Positions 1 through 9,260 are shown, numbered from the stretch's first letter. The stretch: DNA of 64,000 nt from Lysobacter sp. K5869 (GCF_018847975.1 NZ_CP072597.1:496001-560000), one strand, 5' to 3'. Made by a program: numbers and translations. The notes: generated by a model from the letters alone, not told the origin.

Positions 1-69
1 CGGTTTGCCGAATTAGGCGTACTGAGCAGGCGCCGGCCGTACGCGCCGGCCCGACCCGGGGACCCACCA

Positions 70-3000
70 ATGCTCAGCTCGACCACCCGCCGCTCGCTGC
101 GGCGCCGCCCGCTTTTGACCGCTCTGGCCGTGGCGCTCGCCGCGCCCGCCTTCGCGCCCGCCGCCCTGGCCCAGGAGGCCGCGGCGCCCGCGCCCGCCGC
201 CGCGCCGGCCCCGGCCGAGCGCAGCGCGACCGAACTGGAAGGCATCAAGGTCACCGCCTCGCGCATTCCGCGCAGCGGCTTCGACACCTTGGAGCCGGCC
301 GGCGTGGTCTCCGGCGAATCGGTGCGCGAGCGCGGCATGACCAACGTCGCCGACGCGCTCAACCAGACCGTCGGCTTCGGCGTCGGCCAGACCCCGGAAG
401 GCGGCCAGGGCAGCTTCGCCGGCGGCGTCAACTTCGTGAACCGCTTCGGCCTGGGCAGCAACCGCACCCTGACCCTGCTCAACGGCCGGCGCATGGTGAC
501 CTCGCGCGCGCTGACCAACTTCGGCTTCTCCGCCGGTTCGCAGGTCGACCTCAACGCGATTCCGGTGCAGATGATCGACCGGGTCGAGAACGTCGCCATC
601 GGCGGCGCGCCGACCTACGGCTCCGACGCGATCGCCGGCGTGGTCAACGTGATCCTCAAGGACCGCTTCCAGGGCGTGGAAGCCAACTTCAACTACGGCA
701 TCAGCGACCACGGCGACAACGAGCGCCTGGGCTACAGCGTGCTGGCCGGCGCCGATTTCGCCGATGGCCGCGGCAACATCATGGTCGGCGCGTCCTACGA
801 CGACAGCCAGGGCCTGGTGCGCTCGGACCGCACCGACTTCGCCCGCGCCTACGCGTTCCCGGCCAACCCGAACGCCGCGCAGATGCGCACCAACCAGCCG
901 GGCCGCAACCCGGCCACCGACGGTCGCGTGCACGGCAACATTCCTTTCGACACCGGCCCGGAAGACGGCATCCCCGGCACCGTGCTGATCCGCGACGCGC
1001 GCACCTTCACCACCACCTTCGGCGGTCTGGTGCTGCCGGTCAGCGGCGCGGTCACCCTGCCCGGCGGCGCGCTGCGCGGCTTCGGCCCGAACCAGCGCAC
1101 TTACCTGCAATTCGCGCCGAACGGCAATCTGGTGCCGTACGACCCGGGCGTGAACTTCGGCACCAGCACCGCGTCCGGCGGCCAGGGTTTGAACACCGCC
1201 GACATCACCGCGCTGCTGACCAGCCTCAAGCGCCAGACCGTCAACGTGATCGGCCACTACGACGTCGCCGACAACGTGCGGCTGTTCGCCGAAGGCCTGC
1301 ACTACCGCGCCGACGCCGATCCGCCGGTGGATATCGCCTCCACCGGCAACACCACCGCCGGCACCCGCCTCAACAGCGCGCTGATCGTGCAGTCGACCCA
1401 TCCGCTGCTCAACGCGCAGGCGCGTCAGCAACTGCAGGCGCTGGGCATCGGCAGCTTCCGACTGGCCCGCACCTCGGCCGATCTCGGCCTGACCCCGGAC
1501 CGCACCCAGAGCACCATCGACCGCATCGTGGTCGGCGCGCGCGGCGACTTCGAGCTGTGGTCGCGTCCGTTCGATTGGGAAATCTCGGCCAACTACGGCC
1601 GGATGAAGGCCTACACCTCGTCGGTGTCGCTGAACCAGCAGAACTTCATCAACGCCATCAACGTCAGCAACGTCGGCGGCCGCCTGGTCTGCGATCCGAA
1701 CGCGCGCAACGCGGTCTACGCCGCCAGCGCCGGCGCCAACTCCAACCCCATCGCCGATCCCAACTGCGTACCGCTGGATCTGTTCGGCCAGGGCCGTCCC
1801 TCGGCCGAGGCGATCGACTACATCACCGGCATCCAGCGCACCGACTTCGAGCAGAAGCAGAAGGTGTTCAGCGCCTTCGTCAGCGGCCCGGTGGCCGAGC
1901 TGTGGAGCGGCCCGCTCAACATCGCGCTGGGCTACGAGTACCGCGCCGAGGAAGGCGGCTTCACCCCGAACGACTTCACCCGCCGCGGCCTCGGTCGCTC
2001 GGTCGCGATCCCCGCGCTCAACGGCAAGTTCCACACCAACGAGTACTACGCCGAAGCGATGCTGCCGCTGGTCTCGCCCGATTCCAACATCCCGGGCCTG
2101 CACCGCCTCGACATCACCGGCAAGTTCCGCCGCGTCGACAACAGCGTCAACGGCGGCTTCAACGCCTACACCTACGGCCTGCAGTGGGAGCCGCTGCCGG
2201 GCCTGCAGATCCGCGGCAACAAGACCCGCTCGCTGCGCGCGCCGGTGATCACCGAACTGTTCCTGCCGCAGGTGGAGCTGTTCCAGAGCACCTCCGATCC
2301 CTGCGACCGCCGCAACGTCACCGGCGGCCCGGATCCGGCCGCGCGCGCGCGCAACTGCGCGGCGTTCTACCAGCAGTACGGCCTGAACCCGGTCGACTTC
2401 CAGCAGAACAGCTCGACCGCGCGCGGCGCGCGCCAGGGCGAACCGAACCTGCGCAACGAAGCGGCCGATTCGTGGACCGCCGGCTTCGTCTGGCAGCCCG
2501 AGTTCGTCAAGGGCCTGCGTCTGGCGGTGGACTACAACGAGGTCAAGCTCAAGGACCAGATCTTCGCCCAGAGCATCAACGACGTGCTGTCGGCCTGCTA
2601 CGACAACGCCGAGTTCAACCCGGCCAACGTCAACAACGCCAACTACTACTGCCAGCAGGTCAAGCGCAACGCCGACGGCCAGTTCGACATCGTCGCTGTG
2701 CGCTACCGCAACGGCGACTTCATCCACTTCCAGGGCATCACCGGCGAGTTGGCCTACCGTTGGGACGCCGGCGATTGGGGCCGCTTCGACTTCAGCGCCA
2801 ACGCGCTGTGGGTCAAGCGCTTCGAAAGCTCGACCACCGGCGTCAGCGTCGACGACGACGCCGGCGAGACCGGCATGGCCAAGCGCCAGTACCAGTTCGC
2901 GGTGGACTATCAGAAGGACAAGCTCGGCCTGAACCTCAACGCGCGTTATCTGAGCGCGTCGGTGTTCGACAACGAGAACACCGTGGAGACCGCCGACGTG

Positions 3001-3198
3001 CTGCGCGCGCCGTCGTACTGGCTGCTCGGCGCCGGCGCCAACTACCGCTTCGGCGACAACGTGCGGGTCAACTTCGCCGTGCAGAACCTGCTCGACAAGG
3101 ACCCGCCGCTGGGCACCACGCCGGGCGAGTTGGGCATCGGCACGTACGACATCCTCGGCCGTCGATACAGCCTGAGCGTGACCTACCGCTTCGACTGA
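70..3198 (+). CDS. TonB-dependent outer-membrane receptor
   Basis: This 1042-residue protein has an N-terminal signal peptide (basic start, hydrophobic run, cleavage near ALAQ, residues about 1-35), a Pro/Ala-rich linker, then a TonB-box-like segment (GIKVTASRI) and a plug domain (about 60-200) with the typical GSDAIAGVVNVILK segment. The rest is an outer-membrane beta-barrel ending in VTYRFD. It would import a bulky substrate such as a siderophore, glycan or peptide fragment, using TonB energy. No neighbour identifies the substrate and no STN signalling domain is present, so the ligand is unknown. The family call is very secure. Confidence 0.95.
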   Translation: MLSSTTRRSLRRRPLLTALAVALAAPAFAPAALAQEAAAPAPAAAPAPAERSATELEGIKVTASRIPRSGFDTLEPAGVVSGESVRERGMTNVADALNQTVGFGVGQTPEGGQGSFAGGVNFVNRFGLGSNRTLTLLNGRRMVTSRALTNFGFSAGSQVDLNAIPVQMIDRVENVAIGGAPTYGSDAIAGVVNVILKDRFQGVEANFNYGISDHGDNERLGYSVLAGADFADGRGNIMVGASYDDSQGLVRSDRTDFARAYAFPANPNAAQMRTNQPGRNPATDGRVHGNIPFDTGPEDGIPGTVLIRDARTFTTTFGGLVLPVSGAVTLPGGALRGFGPNQRTYLQFAPNGNLVPYDPGVNFGTSTASGGQGLNTADITALLTSLKRQTVNVIGHYDVADNVRLFAEGLHYRADADPPVDIASTGNTTAGTRLNSALIVQSTHPLLNAQARQQLQALGIGSFRLARTSADLGLTPDRTQSTIDRIVVGARGDFELWSRPFDWEISANYGRMKAYTSSVSLNQQNFINAINVSNVGGRLVCDPNARNAVYAASAGANSNPIADPNCVPLDLFGQGRPSAEAIDYITGIQRTDFEQKQKVFSAFVSGPVAELWSGPLNIALGYEYRAEEGGFTPNDFTRRGLGRSVAIPALNGKFHTNEYYAEAMLPLVSPDSNIPGLHRLDITGKFRRVDNSVNGGFNAYTYGLQWEPLPGLQIRGNKTRSLRAPVITELFLPQVELFQSTSDPCDRRNVTGGPDPAARARNCAAFYQQYGLNPVDFQQNSSTARGARQGEPNLRNEAADSWTAGFVWQPEFVKGLRLAVDYNEVKLKDQIFAQSINDVLSACYDNAEFNPANVNNANYYCQQVKRNADGQFDIVAVRYRNGDFIHFQGITGELAYRWDAGDWGRFDFSANALWVKRFESSTTGVSVDDDAGETGMAKRQYQFAVDYQKDKLGLNLNARYLSASVFDNENTVETADVLRAPSYWLLGAGANYRFGDNVRVNFAVQNLLDKDPPLGTTPGELGIGTYDILGRRYSLSVTYRFD

Positions 3199-3213
3199 GG
3201 CGGCTTCGACCGC

Positions 3214-3268
3214 GGCGAGCCCGCTCAGCACGGGCTCGCCGCAAACGCCGGCTTCGACCGAAGCCGGC
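3214..3268 (+). terminator. Two tandem hairpins after the TonB receptor
   Basis: GGCGAGCCCG (3214-3223) pairs perfectly with CGGGCTCGCC (3231-3240). A second perfect hairpin, GCCGGCTTCG (3247-3256) with CGAAGCCGGC (3259-3268), follows. There is no long T tract, so these may act as mRNA 3'-end stabilisers or weak terminators for the receptor gene. Confidence 0.5.
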
Positions 3269-3343
3269 ACCGGCCCGGGGCGCGACGCGTCCGGGCCGGC
3301 ACGGTGCTAGGCTCGGCGCGAACGTTGCCGACGCCCCCGCCCG

Positions 3344-3814
3344 ATGATCCAACGCCGACTCCAACACGACCGCAGCGGTTGCGGCCTCGCCTGCGTGGCG
3401 ATGCTCGCCGGGATCGGCTATGCCCAGGCGCGCACCCTGGCGCGGGCCTTGGGCATCGGGCCGCGGCCGTATCGCTATCGCGCCGGCGGCGGGCTGCGCA
3501 CGGCGCGCGCCGGCTGGCTGACCGATGCGCGGCAGTTGCGGCGGATGCTGGCGGTGTTGCGGATCCGCAGCGAGGGCGAGCGCTCCGTAGCGGATTGGAG
3601 CGAGTGCGACGGCGACGGGCTGGTCGCGATCAATGCGCGCGAAGACGGCACTTGGCATTGGGTGGTGTATCTGCACGATGCGGATTCGCCGCGCGTGCTC
3701 GATCCGAATCCGCGGGTGCGGCGCGGCGAACGGCGCGATTTCGGGCGAATGCGGCCGGCGCGGTTCGTGGCGGTGGACACCCGGTCTTTGCGCGAACTCG
3801 ATAGCGCCCTGTAG
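3344..3814 (+). CDS. C39-like papain-fold protein
   Basis: The 156-residue protein begins with a C39-peptidase-like motif (RSGCGLACVAMLAG, candidate nucleophile Cys near residue 13). It later has WHWVVYLHDADSPRVLDPNP, which matches the His and Asp/Asn regions of C39 and papain-like folds. No signal peptide or transporter domain is present, so this is not a bacteriocin ABC exporter. It may be a cytosolic peptidase or a catalytically repurposed fold; no partner gene is adjacent. The TAG stop codon lies inside the first arm of the following REP repeat, so insertion of the repeat may have set the present C-terminus. Confidence 0.7.
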   Translation: MIQRRLQHDRSGCGLACVAMLAGIGYAQARTLARALGIGPRPYRYRAGGGLRTARAGWLTDARQLRRMLAVLRIRSEGERSVADWSECDGDGLVAINAREDGTWHWVVYLHDADSPRVLDPNPRVRRGERRDFGRMRPARFVAVDTRSLRELDSAL

Positions 3815-3907
3815 GAGCGGCGTGAGCCGCGACCGCGACAAAGCAGCTACGACGAAACTGACGCCGCAATCCGCAACCCCGCGGTCGCGGCTGACGCCGC
3901 TCCTACA
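3810..3907. repeat. REP-type inverted pair
   Basis: TGTAGGAGCGGCGTGAGCCG at 3810 is mirrored by GGCTGACGCCGCTCCTACA ending at 3907. The pair could fold into a long hairpin between the convergent C39-like and MocR genes. The same unit recurs throughout the window. Confidence 0.9.
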
Positions 3908-3928
3908 GGGAAATGCGCGGCATCGCGG

Positions 3929-5404
3929 TCACTCGGCGCCCATCCGCGCCAACGAGCGCGCGAACGCCCGCGTCGCCGGCCGGATCTCCTCCACGTCGAT
4001 GACGCCATACCCGAACGTGATCGCCGGCGCCGACGCATGCATCGCGTACTCGGAAATCGGCTGCGCGCCGGGCATGTGCCGCGGCAGCCGCGCCAGGATC
4101 GCCGGCGCCAGCGCCGGGTCGCGGATGCGCGCGGCCAGATGCATGCCCGCTTCCGACGGGATCGGCTGCAGCCACGGCGCCAGTTCGGCATCGAGCCCGG
4201 CCAACAGCGCCTCGCGCCGCGGCGCGTAGACCGCGCGCATGCGCCGCACGTGGCGGGCCAGATGGCCGTCGCGGATGAAGGCGGCGAGCACCGACTGGGT
4301 GATGGTGTCGCTGTGCGAATCGGCGCAGTGCTTGACCGTGACCAGCGCGTCGCGGGCCCAGCGCGGGACCACGATGAAGCCCTTGCGCAGCGACGGGAAC
4401 AGACTCTTGGAGAAGGTGCCGATGTAGAACACCAGACCGTCGCGGTCGAGCGTCTGCAAGGCGTCGAGCGGGCGGCCGCCGAAGCGGAACTCGCCGTCGT
4501 AGTCGTCCTCGATCACCAGCGCGTTGCGCCGGCGGGCGAAGTCGAGCAGCGCGCGGCGGCGGCGCAGCGACAGCGCCACGCCGGTCGGCGACTGGTGCGA
4601 GGGCGTGACGCTGACCACGCGCACGTCGTCGGGCAGTTGCTCCACGCACAGGCCTTCCTCGTCCACCGGCATCGGCACCAGCCGGGCGCCGGCGGCGGCG
4701 AAGGCGGCGCGCACCGGCGGATAACCGGGCTCTTCCACCGCGACCCGGGTTTCGCCCGGCGTCACCAACAGCCGCGCCAACAGATCGAAGGCCTGCTGCG
4801 CGCCGGAGGTCACCACCACTTCTTCCTCGGTGCAGGCCACCGCGCGGGCGAAGGCGACGTGCTGGGCGATGGCGTGGCGCAGTTCGGCGATGCCTTGCGA
4901 CGGCGGATAGCTGAAACGGGTCTTCGACCACGCGCGCAGCGATTGCGCCGACAGCCGCCGCCAGATGTCGTGGGGGAAATGGCGATGGTCGGGAATGCCG
5001 AGGCGGAAGCAGCGCTCGGGCAGTTCGCGCGGCGCGTCCGGGCGCAGGAACGGCGTGCGCCACAGCGGATTCAAGCGCGTGTCTTCCAATCCGGCTTGCA
5101 GGTGCTGCGGCCCGCGCCGGTCGCGGCGCGCGGCGACGTCGGCGACCACCGCCTTGGCGCCCTGGCGCGGGCTGACGTAGCCCTCGGCGATCAGCAGGTC
5201 GTAGGCGGCGACCACGGTGTTGCGGGCGATGCCGAGCCCCGCGGCGACCTGCCGCGTCGCCGGCAGCGCCGCGCCCGCGGCCAGGCGCCCGTCGAGGATG
5301 GCCGCGCGCAGCTGTTGGTGCAGTTCGTGGGTCAGATTGCCTGTGCCGCGCGCGGGCAGGCTCAGCCCGAACTCGAACACGCTCCCCTCGGAAACTGGTT
5401 CCAT
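3929..5404 (-). CDS. MocR-family PLP-dependent transcriptional regulator
   Basis: A GntR-type winged helix (about residues 15-80, with TRQVAAGLGIARNTVVAAYD as recognition helix) is fused to a fold-type I aminotransferase domain. That domain contains the PLP-binding segment (VIEDDYDGEF, then YIGTFSKSLFPSLRKGF with the Schiff-base Lys). Members bind DNA and sense PLP or an amino compound. ATG 5404 was chosen because GGTGG lies 6 nt upstream; an in-frame GTG at 5413 is the alternative. It is divergent from a GST gene across only about 50 bp. MocR proteins often control the divergent gene, so the GST is the likely target. Confidence 0.9.
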   Translation of the reverse strand: MEPVSEGSVFEFGLSLPARGTGNLTHELHQQLRAAILDGRLAAGAALPATRQVAAGLGIARNTVVAAYDLLIAEGYVSPRQGAKAVVADVAARRDRRGPQHLQAGLEDTRLNPLWRTPFLRPDAPRELPERCFRLGIPDHRHFPHDIWRRLSAQSLRAWSKTRFSYPPSQGIAELRHAIAQHVAFARAVACTEEEVVVTSGAQQAFDLLARLLVTPGETRVAVEEPGYPPVRAAFAAAGARLVPMPVDEEGLCVEQLPDDVRVVSVTPSHQSPTGVALSLRRRRALLDFARRRNALVIEDDYDGEFRFGGRPLDALQTLDRDGLVFYIGTFSKSLFPSLRKGFIVVPRWARDALVTVKHCADSHSDTITQSVLAAFIRDGHLARHVRRMRAVYAPRREALLAGLDAELAPWLQPIPSEAGMHLAARIRDPALAPAILARLPRHMPGAQPISEYAMHASAPAITFGYGVIDVEEIRPATRAFARSLARMGAE

Positions 5405-5459
5405 GCGATCCACCCGTTCTGGCCCACTCGGGGCGCCAGGGTACTCCTAAGCTGGCGTC

Positions 5460-6191
5460 ATGAGAGCGGCGCCCGCCGCTACGGAATCCGCCGACGTGAT
5501 CGACCTCTACTACGCCGCCACCCCCAACGGCCAGAAGCTGCGCCTGTTCCTGGAAGAGACCGGGCTCGCGCACCGGATCGTGCCGGTCAAGCTGTCTGCG
5601 GGCGAGCAGTTCGCGCCCGAGTTCCTGGCGATTTCGCCGAACAACAAGATCCCGGCCATCGTCGACCACGCCCCCGCCGACGGCGGCGCGCCGGTGCCGG
5701 TGTTCGAGTCCGGGGCGATCTTGCTGTATCTGGCGCGCAAGACCGGCCTGCTGTGGCCGCGCGAGGAACGCGCGCAACTGGAAGCCACGCAGTGGCTGTT
5801 CTGGCAGATGGCCGGCCTCGGCCCGATGGCCGGGCAAGCCGGGCACTTCCGCGCGCACGCGCCCGAAGCGGTGCCGTACGCGATCGAGCGCTACACGCGC
5901 GAAGCCGCGCGCTTGTACGGCGTGCTCGACCGGCGCCTGCAAGGACGCGAGTTCATCGCCGGCGACGAGTTCTCCATCGCCGATATCGCTTGCTATCCGT
6001 GGGTGCTGCCGCACGCCGGGCTCGGCCACGACCTGGCGGGCACGCCGGACTTGCAGCGCTGGTTCGAACGCATCGGCGCGCGGCCGGCGACGCAGCGCGC
6101 CTATGCCGGGGTCGACGATCCGTACGCGAAGCCGGCGAATTTCACCGAAGCCGAACGGCGCGCGCTGTTCGGGCAGGGCGCGCAGGGCTGA
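5460..6191 (+). CDS. Glutathione S-transferase, YfcG/YghU-like
   Basis: The 243-residue protein has an N-terminal thioredoxin-like GST domain (IDLYYAATPNGQKLRLFLEE, PAIVDH, FESGAILLYLARK) and an all-helical C-terminal domain with FSIADIACYPWV. The TPNG signature resembles the Nu/YfcG-type GSTs, which act as disulfide-bond reductases or peroxidases with glutathione. It is divergent from the MocR regulator. The ATG at 5460 is used, although about 12 residues precede the conserved strand and a later GTG is possible. Confidence 0.9.
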   Translation: MRAAPAATESADVIDLYYAATPNGQKLRLFLEETGLAHRIVPVKLSAGEQFAPEFLAISPNNKIPAIVDHAPADGGAPVPVFESGAILLYLARKTGLLWPREERAQLEATQWLFWQMAGLGPMAGQAGHFRAHAPEAVPYAIERYTREAARLYGVLDRRLQGREFIAGDEFSIADIACYPWVLPHAGLGHDLAGTPDLQRWFERIGARPATQRAYAGVDDPYAKPANFTEAERRALFGQGAQG

Positions 6192-6210
6192 GCGAGGCCG
6201 CGCGCCGAAG

Positions 6211-6302
6211 TCCGGGATTCCCGCGTTCGCGGGGACGACGGCTCAAAACGTCTGTGGCGAATCCGGCTTGCCGTCATTCCCGCGAACGCGGGAACCCAGG
6301 GC
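6211..6302. repeat. Inverted intergenic repeat (CCCGCGAACGCGGG family)
   Basis: TTCCCGCGTTCGCGGGGACG (from 6218) is mirrored by CGTCATTCCCGCGAACGCGG (from 6272). The outer arms pair, and each arm is itself a CGCGAACGCG palindrome. A related but diverged pair occurs at 57530-57613. This family is distinct from the GTAGGAGCGGCG REP. Confidence 0.8.
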
Positions 6303-6351
6303 TGCACCGCGACCGACCCCGCACGCATCACGCCACCCCACGAGGCCCGCC

Positions 6352-7158
6352 ATGCCGTTCCCGATCTGCGAAACCTGCGGCACCCAGTTCGCCGAATCCG
6401 CCGCGCCGCCGGCGCATTGCCCGATCTGCGAGGACGAGCGCCAGTACGTCGGCTGGAACGGCCAGCGCTGGACCACGCTGGAATCGCTGGCGCAGCGCCA
6501 CCGCCTGCGCATCGACGAGGACGCCGGCGTGCTCAGCCTGAGCATGACCCCCGCCTTCGCCATCGACCAACGCGCGATGTTCCTGCCCACCGGTGCCGGC
6601 AACGTCCTGTGGGAAACCCTGGCGCTGGTGACCGACGAGGCCGTGCAGGCCTTGCGCGAGCTCGGCGGCATCCACCTGATCGCGATCTCGCACCCGCACT
6701 TCTACGCCTCGATGGTCGAATGGAGCCGCGCGTTCGGCGACGTGCCGATCTATCTGCACGAAGCCGACCGCGAGTGGGTGCAGCGGTCCTCGCCGGCGAT
6801 CCGTTACTGGAGCGGCGACGAACTCGCGCTGTCCGACGACGTCCGCCTGATCCGCTGCGGCGGCCACTTCGCCGGCAGCACCGCGCTGCATTGGCGCCGC
6901 GGCGGCGAGCGCGGCGACGCGCTGTTCCCGGGCGATGCGCTGCAAGTGGTGTCCGACCGCCGCCACACCACCTTCATGTACAGCTACCCGAACTACATCC
7001 CGATGAAGCCCGCCGACGTGCGCGCGATGCGCGAACGCATCGCCGGCTACGACTTCGAGGACGTCTACGGCTACAGCCTGGGACGCAACATCCTCGGCGG
7101 CGGCCGCGCCGCGGTGGACGCTTCGTTCCAGCGCTTTTTCGACGCGATCGCCGGCTGA
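6352..7158 (+). CDS. Zinc-ribbon protein with metallo-beta-lactamase fold
   Basis: The 268-residue protein starts with a two-CxxC zinc ribbon (CETCGTQF and CPICEDE). The rest resembles an MBL fold: SHPHFYASMVEWS sits where HxHxDH is expected, followed by GGHFAGST and FPGDALQVV. The canonical Asp-His of HxHxDH is missing, so the metal site is altered and activity cannot be assumed. Start ATG 6352 begins directly with the ribbon. A cupin gene follows after 32 bp, suggesting co-transcription. The substrate is unknown. Confidence 0.8.
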   Translation: MPFPICETCGTQFAESAAPPAHCPICEDERQYVGWNGQRWTTLESLAQRHRLRIDEDAGVLSLSMTPAFAIDQRAMFLPTGAGNVLWETLALVTDEAVQALRELGGIHLIAISHPHFYASMVEWSRAFGDVPIYLHEADREWVQRSSPAIRYWSGDELALSDDVRLIRCGGHFAGSTALHWRRGGERGDALFPGDALQVVSDRRHTTFMYSYPNYIPMKPADVRAMRERIAGYDFEDVYGYSLGRNILGGGRAAVDASFQRFFDAIAG

Positions 7159-7190
7159 GCCGGCGCGCCCCCACTTCGCGAGACACCGTC

Positions 7191-7664
7191 ATGGCTTCCG
7201 GCTTCGACACCCTGCACGACTACCTGCCCGCGCGCATCGGCGCCAGCGCGCAACTGCCGTGGATTCCCGCCGACACGCCCGGCAAATACTCCAAGCCGCT
7301 GCGCTTCTTCGCCGACGACCGCGGCTTCGTCGAACTGCTGCGCATGGACCCGGGCTTGACCATGCCGCTGCACCGCCACACCGGCGAGATCCACGCCTAC
7401 AACCTCAGCGGCACCCGCCAGTTGTGCACGGGCGAGCTGATCGGCCCGGGCGACTACGTCTACGAGCCGCCGGGCAACGTGGATTGGTGGAAGATCGTCG
7501 GCGACGAACCGATGATCGCGCTGATCGTGGTGATGGGCGCGGTCGAATTCCTCGGCCCCGGCGGCACCGTGCGGCTGCGCGCGACCGCGCAGAGCCAGCG
7601 CGCGGCCTACGAACGGTATTGCCGCGAGCAGCGGCGGCCGGTGCTGGATCTGACCGACCGTTGA
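7191..7664 (+). CDS. Cupin protein, 2,4'-dihydroxyacetophenone dioxygenase-like
   Basis: The 157-residue protein is a single small beta-barrel with the cupin metal motif PLHRHTGEIHAYNLSG and the second motif GPGDYVYEPPGNVDWWKI. Proteins of this type are Fe-dependent ring- or side-chain-cleaving dioxygenases, or anti-sigma (ChrR-like) cupins; the length and motif order fit the dioxygenase-like group. It follows the zinc-ribbon/MBL gene closely, which suggests a shared small-molecule pathway. No substrate can be inferred. Confidence 0.8.
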   Translation: MASGFDTLHDYLPARIGASAQLPWIPADTPGKYSKPLRFFADDRGFVELLRMDPGLTMPLHRHTGEIHAYNLSGTRQLCTGELIGPGDYVYEPPGNVDWWKIVGDEPMIALIVVMGAVEFLGPGGTVRLRATAQSQRAAYERYCREQRRPVLDLTDR

Positions 7665-7679
7665 GCGCGGCGCCGCGGC

Positions 7680-8030
7680 TCAGTCTTCGACGAAGGCCTT
7701 GAGCCGCAGCAACGCTTGATCCCACTGCTCGCCGATGCGCTGCAGCGACTGCCGCGCCTGCTCGAGTTCGGCCGGCTCGAACTGCCACAGCCGCTCGCGC
7801 CCGAGCTTGAGGTCGCGCACCAAGCCCGCGCCGGCCAACACTTGCAGATGCTTGGTCACCGCCTGCCGGCTGATGTCGGTGCCGGCGGTGAGCTGGGCGA
7901 TCGACAGCGCGCCGCCGGCGCACAGCGCCACCACCAGCCGCAGCCGGGTTTCGTCGCCCAAGGCGTCGAACACCCGCGCCGAGCGCCGCAGCGCCGAGGC
8001 CTTGAGCGCGGCGCCGGGCTTAGCCGACAT
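7680..8030 (-). CDS. ArsR-family transcriptional regulator
   Basis: The 116-residue winged-helix protein shows the ArsR pattern: VFDALGDETRLRLVVALCAG, then SIAQLTAGTDISRQAVTKHLQVL as helix-turn-helix, and a wing with LVRDLKLGRERLWQ. No metal-binding Cys cluster (ELCVCD type) is present, so it is not an arsenic sensor of the classic kind. Its start overlaps the end of the upstream SRPBCC gene by 11 nt, so the two are translationally coupled. ArsR-SRPBCC pairs are common in environmental bacteria. Confidence 0.92.
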   Translation of the reverse strand: MSAKPGAALKASALRRSARVFDALGDETRLRLVVALCAGGALSIAQLTAGTDISRQAVTKHLQVLAGAGLVRDLKLGRERLWQFEPAELEQARQSLQRIGEQWDQALLRLKAFVED

Positions 8031-8475
8031 AACGCGCGATGTTGTCCATCTGCTGGTCCCAGCCGCCGGAGTTCATGCGGAAGGCTTCCTCGCGGCGCTC
8101 GGCCGGCACCCGGTCGAAGCCCGACTCCACCACCTTGAGCAAGGTGCCGCCGTCGGCGTCTTCGAGGGTGAATTCCACCAGCGTGGGTTCTTCGTGCGAG
8201 TAGTCGCGGTCCGGATCGACCGCATAGGGATGCCAATGGAACGAGAACAGGCGCTCGGGTTCCATCGTCCGCACGACCACGTTCATCAGCAGATGCTCGT
8301 AGCCGGGATAGGTGATGTGGCCTTGCGCGCGCTCGCCGGGGGCGAAGCGCTGGCCTTGCAATTTGACCCCGAACCACTCGCCGAAGGACTCGGCGTCGGC
8401 CAGCGCGCGCCACACTTTGGCGCGCGGCGCCTTGAGCAGGATCTGACGTTCGATGCGATCGGTCGATGCGTTCAT
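8020..8475 (-). CDS. SRPBCC (AHSA1/ligand-binding START-like) protein
   Basis: The 151-residue protein contains the AHSA1-type pattern: IERQILLKAPRAKVWRALAD at the N-terminus, FGEWFG, and GGTLLKVVESGFD near the C-terminus. These helix-grip folds bind hydrophobic ligands or act as polyketide-cyclase-like proteins. ATG 8475 was chosen because a perfect AGGAGG lies 6 nt upstream; an earlier TTG at 8481 would sit on the ribosome-binding site. It is the first gene of a two-gene operon with the ArsR regulator. Confidence 0.9.
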   Translation of the reverse strand: MNASTDRIERQILLKAPRAKVWRALADAESFGEWFGVKLQGQRFAPGERAQGHITYPGYEHLLMNVVVRTMEPERLFSFHWHPYAVDPDRDYSHEEPTLVEFTLEDADGGTLLKVVESGFDRVPAERREEAFRMNSGGWDQQMDNIARYVG

Positions 8476-8558
8476 GGGCAACCTCCTGGGTGCATGTCAG
8501 CCTGCGCCGATAAAATGCAACCGTCAAGTTGCCTGTTCAGAACGCGAGCGGGCAGCGC

Positions 8559-9035
8559 TCAGAGCGCCGCATAGCCCAGCCATGCCGATGCGACGACCGC
8601 CGCGACGGCGACCGAGTACCGCTCCACCGCCGCGTCGCTCCAGCGCCAGCGGTAGACCAGCGCGAACGCGAACAGGGCCAGCGGCACCAACACGACCTCG
8701 ATGCCGATCATTCCGCAGCGCACCATGCGACCGTCGGCGTCGCATAGGAAGCGGTTCGGATTCCAGGCCCGCGCGGCCGAAGCGATGGCGCCGTACAGCG
8801 GCGGCGTCAGCGCGAAGCAGAACAGCGCCGTCCACGCCGCCGCGGCCAACGCCCGCGCCGCGCCCACGCGCGGCCAACGCTGAGCCAACAGACCGATTGC
8901 GCACAACAGCGTCGCGGCCAGCGGCAGCACCCACGCACCGGGGCCGGCTTGCGTCCAAGCCAGCCACGCCAACCCCGCCAACCACGCGACGGCCGCGGTT
9001 ACCGCTGTTTTGCCGCGGCCGGCCGCGCGGGTCAT
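8559..9035 (-). CDS. Small multi-pass membrane protein, unknown function
   Basis: The 158-residue protein has about four hydrophobic helices (near residues 13-28, 34-50, 64-85 and 108-155, the last probably two helices). A soluble loop with two Cys (NRFLCDADGRMVRCGMIG) could form a disulfide outside the cytoplasm. No family was recognised. ATG 9035 is preferred over a TTG nine bases upstream. It lies alone on the minus strand. Confidence 0.6.
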   Translation of the reverse strand: MTRAAGRGKTAVTAAVAWLAGLAWLAWTQAGPGAWVLPLAATLLCAIGLLAQRWPRVGAARALAAAAWTALFCFALTPPLYGAIASAARAWNPNRFLCDADGRMVRCGMIGIEVVLVPLALFAFALVYRWRWSDAAVERYSVAVAAVVASAWLGYAAL

Positions 9036-9260
9036 CGCGCCCAAGCCCGCGTGGCGCGCGCGCGCGTCCGCCGCTGCAACCGCGCTCGCCTTCGCCGCAT
9101 CGACATCGTCACGGTTCGATTCCGCCTCTCCCCCAACCGGTGGCCATGTTCACACACGAAAACCCGCCTGACGCTAGCCTCAACGGCAGATGTGTTTATT
9201 TGTATCGCCTCCACGGCCCACACCGCCCGGCGCTACCATGCCGGCTCGCATGAGGTGGCC

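Noticed and set aside
13-3270. A 1085-codon open frame on the minus strand opposite the TonB receptor
   Set aside because: It is a mirror frame of a high-GC gene: composition is Val/Ala/Arg/Gly-rich with no domain or signal, and it covers the real receptor.
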